Shown here: positions 33,763-43,544 of the stretch, piece after piece
How positions within the stretch are numbered: position 1 is the stretch's first letter
How the letters are laid out: every line of letters begins with the position of its first letter
Source of the DNA: SIRX01 sp965213905
GTDB lineage: Bacteria > Actinomycetota > Rubrobacteria > Rubrobacterales > Rubrobacteraceae
Length of the DNA stretch: 64,000 nucleotides
Direction: 5' to 3'
NCBI GenBank assembly: GCA_965213905.1
Contig: OZ243922.1
Coordinates: 1,302,001-1,366,000 of the forward strand
Position numbers and translations under genes: made by a program
The notes under the pieces: generated by a model
The model's database searches: none
The model's input: only the letters and a program-made list of their open reading frames with translations
What the model was told of the DNA's origin: nothing

Positions 33763-35922
33763 TCAAGGTCGTACCTTCCTCGGCCAGAACCCGCGGGGTC
33801 CGACGAGTAAGACTAGAGAAGGTACGAGGAGCGTGCGGATCACGAACGCGTCCAGCAGTATTCCGAAGGCCATCGCCACCCCGATCTGGAAGAAGTCTTG
33901 CAAGGGTATGAGCGTCAGCAGGAAAAAAGAGCCCGCGAGCACGATCCCGGCGGCGCTGATGGTCGGCCCGGTGTTCGCTAGGGCGGCCGGGACGGCTTTA
34001 TGCAGGGGTTTCGTTTGCGCTTCCTCCCGGATAGCGGCCATGATAAAGATGTTGTAGTCGCTGCCCAGGGCGACGAGGAGCAAGAATAGGGCGAAGGGCA
34101 CGTAGTAGACGACCCCGCCGTGGCCGAGTACGTTCTGAAAGAGCACGGTCGAGACGCCTATGGTGGCGGCGAAGCTCAGGACTGTTGCGCCCAGCAAGTA
34201 CAAGGGGGCGACGGGGGTACGCAGGAGCAGGGCTAGCACAACGAAGACGGCGCCGAAGACCATCGGGGCGAGCCGCGCGAGGTCCGCCTCCGAGGTATCC
34301 CGGGCCGCCGCGGCGAGCGCGGTTTGTCCGCCGACCACGCCCGTGGCTTCTTCGAGGTCCGCTTGGTCGAGGAGCGACGGTAGTTCTCGCTGGAGTTGCC
34401 CGGCCTGATCCAGGGCCACGGGTGAGTAGGGCGCCCCGTAGACGACGAGCAGGATGCGGGCCGCCGAGCCGTCCCGGGCAACGAAGTCAATGCCGGGAAT
34501 TTGGCCGTCGTACTGGGGCCCCAAGACCGCGGTGGCTAGCTCGCCGGACCTGAGCAACTCCGTTTGCATCCCCTGCTGTAGTTGCAATAATTCTTCTTGT
34601 TTGTCGTCCAGGTCCTCACCCTCTACCACCACGTTGACCGGCGACAGCAAGCCTCCGGGGAACTCCCGGGTGAGGTCCTCGTAGCCCCGGCTGGCGGGCG
34701 CGTCTTCGGGCAGGTTCGCCAGCAGATCAAAGCCAACCCGCAGCCCGAAAGTGCCGGAAGCCGTGACCACCAGGACCGCCACCAGGACACCGGCGATCAG
34801 GCCCGGGCGCCGCAGCAGAGAGACGTACGCCGTCCGGGGGCGCGGGGCCAGCGCGCTTCTTCCGAAGGCCGCCGGGCCCAGGATAGCCAGTAGCGCCGGG
34901 ACGAGGGTTAGGGTAACGACGAACACTAGAAGCAGGGCAAAGGCGAGCCCCGGCCCGAGCGCCCGGTAGAGGCCGAGTTGGGCGAAGACGAGGAGTATAA
35001 AAGCGGCGACCAGGACCGCCGCCGAGGAGATCAGAACCCCGCCGACCCGCTCCACCCCAATCCGGGCCGCCTCTACGCGCCCGGCCCCTTCTCTGAGGGC
35101 CTGCCGGGTGCGGGAGAGCAGGAACAGGGCGTAGTCCGTCCCGACGCCGAAAAGCAGCACGATGATTATGGGCTCCACCTGCGAGGGTATGCTTATTCCC
35201 TGCTCGACCGCCAGCCAGCCCAGAATACGGAGCGTCAAAAACGCCGAGAGCCCGATGCTCGCGAGCGGTACGAGGGGTGAGATCAGGCTCCGGTAAGTAA
35301 ACGCCACGATGAGGAAAATGGCGAGCGCCGTGGCGACCGTTACCAGCCCCAAGTTCTCCTGGATAAGGTCGTTGGTGTCGGACTGGACCGGCAAGACGCC
35401 GGTAATCTCCACGTCCAGCGTCCCCCGGCCCAACGCTTGCCTGGTCTCCCGGACGCCGGTCGAGATGCCGGTCGGGCTCGCCCCGGGCTCGAAGGTCAGC
35501 AGAACCGGAAGCACCCGTTGTCCCAGCAACCCGGGGCCTATCCTCGTCGGGTTCTCCCCGTTGCGAATGGCGAGCGGCACCGCCCGGTCCAGACGATAAG
35601 GTTGCCGGGAACTGTTCAGGTACCGGAGCCCGGCCCGCATCTCCTGCAAGTCGGTGCGGGTAAACCCCTGGGGGTTCGAGTAGACGAGGATCGCCGGCGG
35701 CTCGACCGGCCCGGCGAGGTCCGCACCGAGCTGCGACTGCTCGGCCTGGGCCGCCGGGGCCGTTTCCGGCACCAGGTCGGAGAGGCTCCCGGTCGTGTTG
35801 CCCTCCAGGGGCGGCAGGTAGAGGTAGGCGACCAGCGCCACCCCGGCCCAGAACAACACCACCACGTAGCGCAACTTGGCGAGCGTCCAACCGAGATGTC
35901 CGAAGAAACTATTAGGACCCAC
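33763..35922 (-). CDS. MMPL-family RND transporter
   Basis: A 719-residue membrane protein with the two-fold RND layout: helix 1, an extracytoplasmic loop (about residues 40-190), a five-helix block, a second helix and loop, and a final block. The intramembrane Asp/Tyr pair typical of MMPL is seen in FGVGTDYALFLLSRTRQAL (first half) and ALGSDYNIFIMAAIREEA (second half). MMPL proteins export lipids or hopanoids in actinobacteria and relatives. ATG or near-start at 35922; the substrate is unknown. Confidence 0.9.
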   Translation of the reverse strand: MGPNSFFGHLGWTLAKLRYVVVLFWAGVALVAYLYLPPLEGNTTGSLSDLVPETAPAAQAEQSQLGADLAGPVEPPAILVYSNPQGFTRTDLQEMRAGLRYLNSSRQPYRLDRAVPLAIRNGENPTRIGPGLLGQRVLPVLLTFEPGASPTGISTGVRETRQALGRGTLDVEITGVLPVQSDTNDLIQENLGLVTVATALAIFLIVAFTYRSLISPLVPLASIGLSAFLTLRILGWLAVEQGISIPSQVEPIIIVLLFGVGTDYALFLLSRTRQALREGAGRVEAARIGVERVGGVLISSAAVLVAAFILLVFAQLGLYRALGPGLAFALLLVFVVTLTLVPALLAILGPAAFGRSALAPRPRTAYVSLLRRPGLIAGVLVAVLVVTASGTFGLRVGFDLLANLPEDAPASRGYEDLTREFPGGLLSPVNVVVEGEDLDDKQEELLQLQQGMQTELLRSGELATAVLGPQYDGQIPGIDFVARDGSAARILLVVYGAPYSPVALDQAGQLQRELPSLLDQADLEEATGVVGGQTALAAAARDTSEADLARLAPMVFGAVFVVLALLLRTPVAPLYLLGATVLSFAATIGVSTVLFQNVLGHGGVVYYVPFALFLLLVALGSDYNIFIMAAIREEAQTKPLHKAVPAALANTGPTISAAGIVLAGSFFLLTLIPLQDFFQIGVAMAFGILLDAFVIRTLLVPSLVLLVGPRGFWPRKVRP

Positions 35923-36221
35923 AAAGCAAGAGTTTATACCCCGAGAAGAAATATCTGTGGCGGCCCGGGGTGTATCCGGTAAGTTCTACGGACGGTCAAA
36001 CGGTGAACCGGAGATGCCTCCAAAACACCCCGGCTTCCCGGTTGGTATCCGGAACCGGCCAAAATCTGCCGGTCAGCTTCTACGAATAGCCCAGCATAGC
36101 ACCGCTCTTTGCAGGCATTTTGGCGTCGTGCTATGGTCAAAACTGAAATTGGTCATCCGAACAGCACAAGCCTATAGAAGGCAGGAGGCGGCGCGGGATA
36201 CACCCTGACGGAAACAACCCC

Positions 36222-36869
36222 TTGACCAACGCCGCGCCCGCCCGCAAGGAGAAACTGCACTGTCGCGGCGTGCGCCTGGAAGTCTTTACGATAGCCTGGA
36301 ACGTCGTAGAGATGGTCGTCGCCGTCGGCGTCGGCCTGCTCGTCGGGAGCGTCGCCCTGGTGGGCTTCGGGGCGGACTCGGGCATAGAGGTAATTTCCGC
36401 CGTGGCGCTGCTGTGGAGGCTGTTGAAGGCGGGCCCGAACGCCAGCGTCGCGGAGGAAGGAGCCGCCGAGAAGAAGGCTCTCTATTTGGTGGCGGCGACC
36501 TTCTTCCTGCTCTCGGCCTACATAACCTACGAGGCCGCTGGGGCCCTGATCTCCCGAGAAGGACCTGAAGGCTCGGCCGTGGCCTTGGGGCTCTCGGTAC
36601 TCTCCATCCTCGTCATGCCGACGTTGGCCTACCTCAAGGGACGAACCGGGCGTGAGATGGGTAGCCGGGCGCTCGTGGCGGATTCAAAGGAGACGTGGGT
36701 GTGCGCCTACCTCTCGGTTGCGCTCCTGGCCGCCGTGGGCCTCAACATCCTCTTCGGCTGGTGGTGGGCCGACCCGGTAGGGGCGCTCGCGATGTTGCCC
36801 GTGATCCTCTGGCAGGGTTGGGAGACGTTGAAAGAGGCCGGGGAGAACGACGAACGCGACGGCGCCTAG
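36222..36869 (+). CDS. Cation diffusion facilitator-like membrane protein
   Basis: A 215-residue protein with about six hydrophobic segments and CDF marks: VGFGADSGIEVISAVALLW (metal-binding Asp region, helix 2) and VADSKETWVCAYLSVALL (helix 5). It is short: the cytoplasmic C-terminal domain of true CDF zinc exporters is missing, as in a subgroup of single-domain relatives, and the second Asp of the usual HxxxD motif is replaced in part by Lys-Glu-Thr. TTG start with no close ribosome site. Metal export is likely but not certain. Confidence 0.75.
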   Translation: MTNAAPARKEKLHCRGVRLEVFTIAWNVVEMVVAVGVGLLVGSVALVGFGADSGIEVISAVALLWRLLKAGPNASVAEEGAAEKKALYLVAATFFLLSAYITYEAAGALISREGPEGSAVALGLSVLSILVMPTLAYLKGRTGREMGSRALVADSKETWVCAYLSVALLAAVGLNILFGWWWADPVGALAMLPVILWQGWETLKEAGENDERDGA

Positions 36870-37005
36870 AACATCCCAGGCTAATGTGTCACGGGCTAAC
36901 TTCAGAGGATCTGTGTGGATATAAACTTTCAGGGGGTTCGGGTACGAGGCAAGTCGGTGTCTTCAAATGCCTAAACTCCTAGCGGTTAGGCCGTATCGGC
37001 TACCT

Positions 37006-39498
37006 CTATGATCGGGTAGTGGATTCCCCGGTTTTTGCGCCCTTTCGCCAAAATTGTAAGACGTTCGTCGCCACCAGCGCGGCGCACACCAGGCCGGTGA
37101 ACAGTGAGATCGCTATCCCCAGCCGCAGCGTAGCCGACTCGTAGCGCAACTCGACGGTGTGGTCACCCGCGGGGATCTTCACGCCCCGGAAAAGGTAGTT
37201 TGTCCGGTAGAGCGAAACGGGCTCGCCGTCAACGTAGGCTTTCCAGGCCGGGTAGTAAACCTCGCTCAGCACCAGCAGGCCCGGCGCCTCTGTGGAAACG
37301 TCGAGTTTTATCCGGTCGGGTTCGTAGGTTTCGACGACGGCCCGGTCGGCTGAGGCGTCTTCCGGGCGGCCAAGTCTCGGGGGCTCTTCTTCCAGAAGGG
37401 CCGTCTCGGTGGGGTTCACCTCTCCGGAGTCCAGCAGTTTCAGGATCTCTTTAGGTTTCGCCTGGCGCGCGGAGTGGAGGATCCAGGCCCGCGGCAAGGC
37501 TTCTTCGTTTTCCAGCACCCTTACCCGGCCGTCCTTGTAAACGGTCGGATAGTCGTTTTTCAGACTTTCGAGGCTTTCCGCAGCTCCCCCAGGCGAGTCC
37601 CCGGGCGGGTCCCCGGGCGGGTTGGAGAGGGTCGTGATGTGGCGGGCGTTGAGCAGGTCGAGTAGCGGGGAGTCCAGGCCCGCGGGGAGCACGTTTGCGC
37701 TGTGGTAGTTCTGCGACTCTTTGTTCATGGTTTCGAGGTATTCGTCGTAGCGGGCGAGGTGAACGGCGTTGTAGGCCTGGGTACTTTGTATCCGCAAAGC
37801 GGTCGGCCGGCCTTCGGCTTCGAGCGCCCGGAACCCGGGCTCCCTGAAGTACCGCTGGTAACGCACACCCGGGGCGTAAGCGAAGAACCGGCTCGGCGCT
37901 TCGCCGTTGGCGTCTAAAAGGCGGGTGGCGTCTGTTGGGGAGTAGTGCGCGCCGAGGTCTATACCCGTTATCTGGTCTACTACGCGCTCCTCGCCGTAGT
38001 CTTCTATGGTGGCCCTCCCCATAGAGTACAGGTCGGTGAACCCGGCGAGCACCAAGAGCGTGGCGACGAAGCCGCGCAGTATCCGGAGGCGGTGTGGGAT
38101 CAGGGCGTAAGCCGCCACGAACACCAGGACCAGCGCGAGTACGAGCAGGGAGCCGGGCAACAACGCGACGCCGTTTTCCTGAAGAAAGGACAACGGCTCC
38201 TCCCACAGCCCCGCGTCTTCGGGCCTCTCAAGCTCTTCTATCGGCAGCCCGGTGGTGCTGCGGGTAACCAGAAAGACCGCCGCCAGCACGGGCAGGGCAA
38301 GCAGGTACGGTTTTCTGCGGGCCTGTTCGCCCAGGCTGCTCACGAGGGCCCCGGCCAGCAGCGCCGCGGCCAGGTAGAAGATCAGCATAGAACGCTGGGG
38401 GTAGTGGGGTTGCAGGCTCTCGAAGTTCGGCAACAGGTACAACAGAGAGTGTATCGGCGTAAAACCCGTACCGGAAAGGGTGAGCGCGAAGACCGCCAGA
38501 AAGGCGAAGTAAGGAACCGCGTGCCGCGCCCGGGCGACCAGCGGGGCCGCGAGCGCCAGGGCGAGGGTCGCGCCACCGGCGTAGAAAAAGCCGGGGGAGA
38601 CGAACAACCTCTCCCAGTCGGTGATCCCCCATCCCGTGCTGTAATCCGTGTTCGGATAGCCGCCGGCCAGGTTGGAGAGCGCGTTGTACTCCAGCCGCGG
38701 GAGGATGCCCGCCGCGGCGAGGCCGAAACCGAACACGAGCACCGCGCCACCGTGCAAAAAGAGCCCGGAGGCCCGTTCCCAAAAGCCCCGGACGTTCTCC
38801 GGGGGGAACAAGAGTGTCCGGTACGCCACGTAGCCGCCTAAAGCGAGCAGGGCGTAGTAAGACCCCTGTCCCAGCCACGCGGCGAGTATCTGGCTGATCG
38901 CCACCCCCGATACCGCCCACCACAGCCCCCGCCGCACCCAACTCGTACTCCGGATCGCAAGCTCCGCGCCCAGGAGCGCGAACGGGAGCCACGCCAGAAC
39001 GCTGACGTACGCGAAGCAGCAAGTGTTTCGCGCGTAGATGTAGCCGACGTACTCGTAGGCCACGACCGCAAACAAGGCGCCCGCAACGTTTATTCGCAGG
39101 GACCGCGCGAGCGCGTACGCCCCGAGACCGGCCAGCAACGGATGGAAGAAGAGGTAGACCTTCACGGCGGGGGCCAGGGGGAGCAAGGTAAAGAACACCA
39201 TCGCGGGCAGGTAGGCCCAGCCGGAGAGGGGGTCCGCGGCGAACGGCGTCCCCGACATTTGGTACGGGTTCCAGCCCGGAATTTCGCCCGAGCGCAGTTG
39301 CTCGCCGAGAAAGGAGTACCACGGGATGTATTGGGTTACGGCGTCTGTCCCAACGACGGTTCCGCCGCGCAAGAGCCCCCACTCGGCGAATATTGTAAGC
39401 GCGAGGAGTAGCAAAACGGCGAGAAGGTCCGCGCCGCGGCCGGAGGTGCGCAGCCTGGAGTAACGTTTTCCGGCTGCGGTTAGGGCGCGGGAGGTCAC
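37006..39498 (-). CDS. YfhO-family membrane protein
   Basis: An 830-residue protein with about 13 hydrophobic segments and a large extracytoplasmic C-terminal part (about residues 500-790). GTDAVTQYIPWY and WNPYQMSGTPFAADPLSG near residues 55-95 are typical of YfhO, and the C-terminal VYYPAWKAYVDGEPV plus VELRYES complete it. YfhO proteins are GT-C-like and help glycosylate lipoteichoic acid or lipids in Bacillus. A short Pro/Gly/Asp repeat (PPGDPPGDSPGG) lies near residue 635. The start overlaps the TVP38 gene stop by 4 bases. Confidence 0.88.
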   Translation of the reverse strand: MTSRALTAAGKRYSRLRTSGRGADLLAVLLLLALTIFAEWGLLRGGTVVGTDAVTQYIPWYSFLGEQLRSGEIPGWNPYQMSGTPFAADPLSGWAYLPAMVFFTLLPLAPAVKVYLFFHPLLAGLGAYALARSLRINVAGALFAVVAYEYVGYIYARNTCCFAYVSVLAWLPFALLGAELAIRSTSWVRRGLWWAVSGVAISQILAAWLGQGSYYALLALGGYVAYRTLLFPPENVRGFWERASGLFLHGGAVLVFGFGLAAAGILPRLEYNALSNLAGGYPNTDYSTGWGITDWERLFVSPGFFYAGGATLALALAAPLVARARHAVPYFAFLAVFALTLSGTGFTPIHSLLYLLPNFESLQPHYPQRSMLIFYLAAALLAGALVSSLGEQARRKPYLLALPVLAAVFLVTRSTTGLPIEELERPEDAGLWEEPLSFLQENGVALLPGSLLVLALVLVFVAAYALIPHRLRILRGFVATLLVLAGFTDLYSMGRATIEDYGEERVVDQITGIDLGAHYSPTDATRLLDANGEAPSRFFAYAPGVRYQRYFREPGFRALEAEGRPTALRIQSTQAYNAVHLARYDEYLETMNKESQNYHSANVLPAGLDSPLLDLLNARHITTLSNPPGDPPGDSPGGAAESLESLKNDYPTVYKDGRVRVLENEEALPRAWILHSARQAKPKEILKLLDSGEVNPTETALLEEEPPRLGRPEDASADRAVVETYEPDRIKLDVSTEAPGLLVLSEVYYPAWKAYVDGEPVSLYRTNYLFRGVKIPAGDHTVELRYESATLRLGIAISLFTGLVCAALVATNVLQFWRKGAKTGESTTRS

Positions 39499-40217
39499 GC
39501 GGGGTCTTTTCTGTTTCGGGTGTTACGGCGGCGAAAGACCCACCAGGTCGTCAGCACGAGGGCGAGAAATAGTGCGTTCGGTATCCAGAAGGCGACCCCC
39601 AACCGGAGTTCGTTCTCGCCCATCCGGCTGCCGAAAAGGGATAGCAGGGTCCCGAGCGGCAGGATACCGAGGCCGGTGGTCCAGGCGTAGGTCCACAGCG
39701 GCGCCTTTACAACACCCGCAACCAGGCAGACGGTGTTGAAGGGCGCGAGGGGCACGAAACGCACCGCGAGCCACGGGAAAGCTCCTTCCTGCATTATCCA
39801 ACCGTCGAGTCTTTCTCGGCGCCGCTCGGAGACGGCGCGTTCCATCAGGGGACGGCCCCACAGGCGTCCGGCGCCGTACATCAGGAGGGCGGAGAGCATG
39901 AACCCGCCCCAGCTCAGGGCCAGGCCGCCCCAGAAACCAAATGCCAGGCCGTTCGCGAAGGCCATCAACTCCGCCGGGAAAGGCACGATTATGTGCAGTT
40001 GGATCAGGGCGATGGAAACTACCGGCGCCAGCGGTCCGTAGCCTTGGATGACGGCCCGGATACCCGCCCCATCGCCGCCGGAGACGGCAACGAGAAGCCC
40101 GGCGATAAACTGGCGGACGCCGGGGATAGCCAACGCGGCACCGCCGAGCGCCAGCAGCCCGAGCAGCAAAACCCACCGTCCTCCGAGAGACCCCACGATC
40201 CGATCCAAAATCCGCAT
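39495..40217 (-). CDS. TVP38/TMEM64 (DedA-like) family membrane protein
   Basis: A 240-residue membrane protein. The conserved core FPAELMAFANGLAFGFWGG (about residue 85) and the RFVPLAPFNTVCLVAG-like region (about 160) match the VTT/SNARE-associated family, whose members include lipid scramblases and lipid carriers. ATG at 40217 gives a normal length; the frame continues upstream to 40628 but that part is not homologous. It is the first gene of a two-gene unit with YfhO, suggesting a shared envelope lipid or polymer job. Confidence 0.85.
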   Translation of the reverse strand: MRILDRIVGSLGGRWVLLLGLLALGGAALAIPGVRQFIAGLLVAVSGGDGAGIRAVIQGYGPLAPVVSIALIQLHIIVPFPAELMAFANGLAFGFWGGLALSWGGFMLSALLMYGAGRLWGRPLMERAVSERRRERLDGWIMQEGAFPWLAVRFVPLAPFNTVCLVAGVVKAPLWTYAWTTGLGILPLGTLLSLFGSRMGENELRLGVAFWIPNALFLALVLTTWWVFRRRNTRNRKDPA

Positions 40218-40223
40218 CAGACG

Positions 40224-40229
40224 ATTATA
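40224..40229 (-). promoter_or_regulatory. -10 element placed for leaderless transcription of the TVP38 gene
   Basis: On the minus strand TATAAT is followed by CGTCTG and then ATG. The same TATAATCGTCTG string precedes selD. No Shine-Dalgarno sequence is present at a useful distance. Confidence 0.5.
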
Positions 40230-40404
40230 TAAACCTTTTTGTTCTCCCCGGCCGGATCCACACAGCAGTTCGACCGGCTGAAGCCTTTCTCCACACAACG
40301 GCCCGGTGCAGAGGATCCAACAACCCCAACCCGAAAAACTCGAACGCATCCATCCCGGCGGACAGCACGTAGAATATCCCGAGATAGCCCTAGAAAGGAA
40401 CATT

Positions 40405-40866
40405 TTGACCTCAATAGTTTCGTCGGCCCGGCCCGTAACCCTGACGCTCCTCACAACCACGCTGCTCTTACTAACAGCCTGCACAGGAGGACAGTCCTCA
40501 CCGGACTCGGGCGGGGCGGCGGGGGAAGAAACAACCACCGGACAGTCAGGCGGCCAGAAGTACCCCGACGTCCGGGAAGCGGAACTAGAATCATCCGGCG
40601 ACGACACCTGGACGCTCTCCGTAACCATCTCATCACCCTACGACTCTCCGGAGCGCTACGCCGACGGCTGGCGGGTCCTCGCGCCAAACGGAGACGTTCT
40701 CGGCAAGCACGAGCTCATGCACGACCACGCGGACGAGCAGCCGTTTACCCGCAGCCAATCGGGTTTGGAGATACCGCAGGACGTACAGGAGATCACTGTC
40801 GAAGGGCGAGACCTGGAGAACGGCTACGGGGGCGAAACCGTTACCATCCCCGTGTCTCGCGGCTAA
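40405..40866 (+). CDS. Small lipoprotein of unknown function
   Basis: A 153-residue lipoprotein: short signal helix with lipobox LLTAC near residue 25, a Gly/Ser/Thr-rich spacer, and a compact beta-rich domain (about residues 55-150; WTLSVTISSPYDSPERYADGW in part, then LGKHELMHDH and EVRDLENGYGG-like ends). The histidine-containing stretch HELMHDHADEQP recalls small soluble domains found in periplasmic chaperone-like proteins, but no family is claimed. TTG at 40405 is chosen because GAAAGGA lies 5 bases upstream. Confidence 0.7.
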   Translation: MTSIVSSARPVTLTLLTTTLLLLTACTGGQSSPDSGGAAGEETTTGQSGGQKYPDVREAELESSGDDTWTLSVTISSPYDSPERYADGWRVLAPNGDVLGKHELMHDHADEQPFTRSQSGLEIPQDVQEITVEGRDLENGYGGETVTIPVSRG

Positions 40867-40967
40867 TATGCCCGGCGGCACCTACAAGGAGGCTTACACA
40901 TTAACAGTCCCTTAAATATAAGAAAAACGTTATTGATCCGATAAGTTTTACTTGATACGGTGTAGCC

Positions 40968-41840
40968 GTGGGGATCAGTATACAAAGCCTGCGAGTCTTT
41001 CTCTGCGTGTTGGAGCGGGGCTCGCTTTCGGCGGCCGGACGGGAGCTGGGTGTAACGCAGCCCGCGGTCTCAAACCACCTGCACACCCTGGAAGAACGTT
41101 TCGGGGTGGCGCTGCTCGCCCGCGGCCACAACGCGCGGCCGACCCCCGCCGGAGAGTGCCTGGCCGAACACGCGCGGCGGATACTCGGGGAGCTGGAAGC
41201 TTTGGAGAAAGACATGGTCCGCCATTCGGTCCCGCACGGGCGGCTACGGGTCGGGGCGTCTTCGACGCCGGGCGAGTATTTGCTGCCCCGCCTGGCAGTA
41301 GAGTTCGCCGCCGAGTACCCGGAGGTCTCTCTGGACGTGCGTATCGGGGATACGGATGAGACGCTGGCGGCTTTGCTGGGGCGTAGGATCGAGGTGGCGG
41401 TCGTGGGCCGGGAGGTAGACGAGCCCCGCGTTGATGCCGTGGTGATCGAAGAAGACGAGTTGGTACCGGCGGCGGCCGTCTCCGAGTGTCAGGATGCAAG
41501 GGAAGTAGAGCCCGCCACCCTGGCGAATCGGTCTTTTGTAATGCGGGAACGCGGCTCGGCTACCCGGGAAGTCGTCGAGAAGCGGCTGGCCGCGGCCGGC
41601 TTCGAACCCCGGATAGCGATGGAGCTCGGCTCGAACGCGGCGGTCGCCGGTGCGGTCGCGGCGGGGGCGGGGATCGGAGTTCTGCCCGCCCGCTCGCTGG
41701 ACTCACAGGACCGCGTCGGGCGCTTGCCGGTGCGGGGCCTAGAGTTCCGGCGACCATTTGTAATGTTGGTAGAAAAAGGCCGCCCGCTCTCGCCGGCGGC
41801 CGAAGCTTTTACGGCCCTGTGCCTCAGAAAGGAAGTTTGA
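40968..41840 (+). CDS. LysR-family transcriptional regulator
   Basis: A 290-residue LysR protein: N-terminal winged helix (SLRVFLCVLERGSLSAAGRE and VTQPAVSNHLHTLEERFG, about residues 6-48) and a periplasmic-binding-like effector domain (about 88-285). It resembles the CysL/CysB side of the family. Its TGA overlaps the ATG of the substrate-binding protein gene by one base, so it is co-transcribed with the transporter it probably controls, an unusual same-strand arrangement for LysR. GTG start in a promoter region that is AT-rich (40905-40960). Confidence 0.9.
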   Translation: MGISIQSLRVFLCVLERGSLSAAGRELGVTQPAVSNHLHTLEERFGVALLARGHNARPTPAGECLAEHARRILGELEALEKDMVRHSVPHGRLRVGASSTPGEYLLPRLAVEFAAEYPEVSLDVRIGDTDETLAALLGRRIEVAVVGREVDEPRVDAVVIEEDELVPAAAVSECQDAREVEPATLANRSFVMRERGSATREVVEKRLAAAGFEPRIAMELGSNAAVAGAVAAGAGIGVLPARSLDSQDRVGRLPVRGLEFRRPFVMLVEKGRPLSPAAEAFTALCLRKEV

Positions 41841-42709
41841 TGTTTCGGAAGCTCTTTTTTGTTTTATCCCTCTCCGTATTTGCGGTGGTGCTGGCGGGTT
41901 GCGGTGGTGCTGCCTCTGACGAGACCCTGCGCGTCGGCCTCATACCGAACCAGAACCCGGAGGAGGTAGAGGCGCAGTACCAGCCGCTGGAAGATTATCT
42001 GGCCGAGGAGATCGGGCGCGAGGTCGAGGTCTCCGTGCCGGCGACCTACAACGCCGTAGTCGAGGCGCTGGTCTCCGGCGAGCTGGACATGGCCTACTTC
42101 GGCGGTCTCACCTACGTTCAGGCCCGCCAACGGGCGGACGTGAGCCCGCTGGTAACGGAGGTCAACCCGCGCACCGGGACGACCAAGTACCACTCGCTCA
42201 TCATCGCGCCCGCCGACAGCGACATCGAGTCCGTGGAAGACGTCGAGGGTAGGGACTTCGCCTTCGGGAGCGTCTCGTCTACCTCCGGGTCTTTATACCC
42301 CTCGATCATGTTGAACCAGGCCGGCATCGACTACCGCACAGACCTCGGCGAGTTTACCTACACCGGCGGCCACGATACCACGGCCCAGGCGGTCGCAAAC
42401 GGCCGGGTGGAAGCCGGCGGTCTCGAAGATCGCATCTTCTACGACCTGCGCGACGAGGGCACCATAGAAGAGGATTCCGTAAAGATCGTGGACGAGTCCG
42501 AGCCCATCGAAGGCTACCCGTGGGTGGTGCGCGACGACTTGTCCGGCGAGGACAAAAACGCGCTCGCAAACGCCTACCTCGATATGCAAGACCCGGAGCT
42601 ACTAGACCTTATGCGCGCCGAGAGCTACGAGCGGGTAGACGCCGACGACTACGATTACACGGAGAAACAGGCCCGCGCTCTCGACCTGCTCACCGAACCC
42701 GAAGAGTAG
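41840..42709 (+). CDS. PhnD-family ABC substrate-binding lipoprotein (phosphonate or selenium oxyanion type)
   Basis: A 289-residue lipoprotein: signal helix and lipobox LAGC near residue 20, then a PhnD-type fold. MAYFGGLTYVQARQ, DFAFGSVSSTSGSLYP and FTYTGGHDTTAQAVANG are family marks; the SSTSGS loop normally binds the oxyanion. The same phrases occur in the group named putative selenate-binding proteins, so the ligand may be phosphonate, phosphite or a selenium oxyanion. ATG at 41840 with AAAGGAAG upstream. It is followed within two bases by its ATPase gene. Confidence 0.85.
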   Translation: MFRKLFFVLSLSVFAVVLAGCGGAASDETLRVGLIPNQNPEEVEAQYQPLEDYLAEEIGREVEVSVPATYNAVVEALVSGELDMAYFGGLTYVQARQRADVSPLVTEVNPRTGTTKYHSLIIAPADSDIESVEDVEGRDFAFGSVSSTSGSLYPSIMLNQAGIDYRTDLGEFTYTGGHDTTAQAVANGRVEAGGLEDRIFYDLRDEGTIEEDSVKIVDESEPIEGYPWVVRDDLSGEDKNALANAYLDMQDPELLDLMRAESYERVDADDYDYTEKQARALDLLTEPEE

Positions 42710-42710
42710 G

Positions 42711-43544
42711 ATGGAGGTCTCCCTGGAGAAAACCTCCGTCACCTTCGGGAAAGAGCGGGCGCTCCGGGAGGTCTCTTTCCGGGCGGAGCCCGGGGAGCGG
42801 GTGGCGGTAGTCGGGGCGTCCGGGGCGGGGAAATCCACCCTGTTCCGGACGCTGACCCGGAGCGTGCCGCTCTCTTCAGGGACCGTGGAGATCGGGGGCC
42901 GCAACCTCTACACGTTAGCGAAGAAAGAACTCAAAGCCGTGCGGCGGGGCATCGGGACCATCTACCAAGCCTACAACCTGGTGCCGCAGTTACCGGCGGG
43001 CGTGAACGTGGCCCTGGGTGAGATCGGGGGTATGGTCCGGATGGACGCCCTGCGGACCTTCCTGACCGGCCCCGGCGCGGACCTGACCCGCCGCGTCCGG
43101 GAGGCCCTGGAGGAGGTCGGGGTCGGGGAGTACGCGGCGGTGCGCACCGCGAACCTCTCCGGCGGCCAACAGCAACGGGTAGCTGTGGCGCGGCTTTTGG
43201 TCCAGAAGCCTTCGGTCGTGCTCGCCGACGAACCCTTTGCCGCCGTGGACCCGGTAACCACGGAGAAGGTTCTGGAGGCGTTGAACACGTTGAACGCCGA
43301 CGGCGCGACGCTCCTCGTCAACCTGCACGACGTGGAGATAGCGCGCCGCTTCCCGCGCGTCGTGGCGCTGCGCGAGGGGCGCGTAGTCTACGATGGTCCG
43401 TCCGAAGAGCTAACGGAGGGGAAGCTGGCGGAGATCTACCGGGGGGATCACAAACGTACCGAGGTCCGTGAAAAAGCCCGTGAGACGGCTTACCCGGACG
43501 CGCCCAGGATAGTGGAGGAACAAGATGGCGTCGCCGCACACTGA
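42711..43544 (+). CDS. PhnC-family ABC transporter ATPase
   Basis: A 277-residue ABC ATPase: Walker A GASGAGKST (about residue 35), Q-loop IYQAYNLVPQL, signature LSGGQQQRVAVARLL (about 150), Walker B VVLADEPFAAVDP, and H-loop NLHDVE. The extended length and NLVPQLPAGVNVALGEIGG match PhnC. It powers the importer at the inner face of the membrane. Its end overlaps the permease gene by 20 bases. Confidence 0.93.
   Translation: MEVSLEKTSVTFGKERALREVSFRAEPGERVAVVGASGAGKSTLFRTLTRSVPLSSGTVEIGGRNLYTLAKKELKAVRRGIGTIYQAYNLVPQLPAGVNVALGEIGGMVRMDALRTFLTGPGADLTRRVREALEEVGVGEYAAVRTANLSGGQQQRVAVARLLVQKPSVVLADEPFAAVDPVTTEKVLEALNTLNADGATLLVNLHDVEIARRFPRVVALREGRVVYDGPSEELTEGKLAEIYRGDHKRTEVREKARETAYPDAPRIVEEQDGVAAH

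Noticed and set aside
36935..36970. A tRNA-like stretch with GGTTCGGGTAC
   Set aside because: No acceptor, D or anticodon stems can be formed around it.
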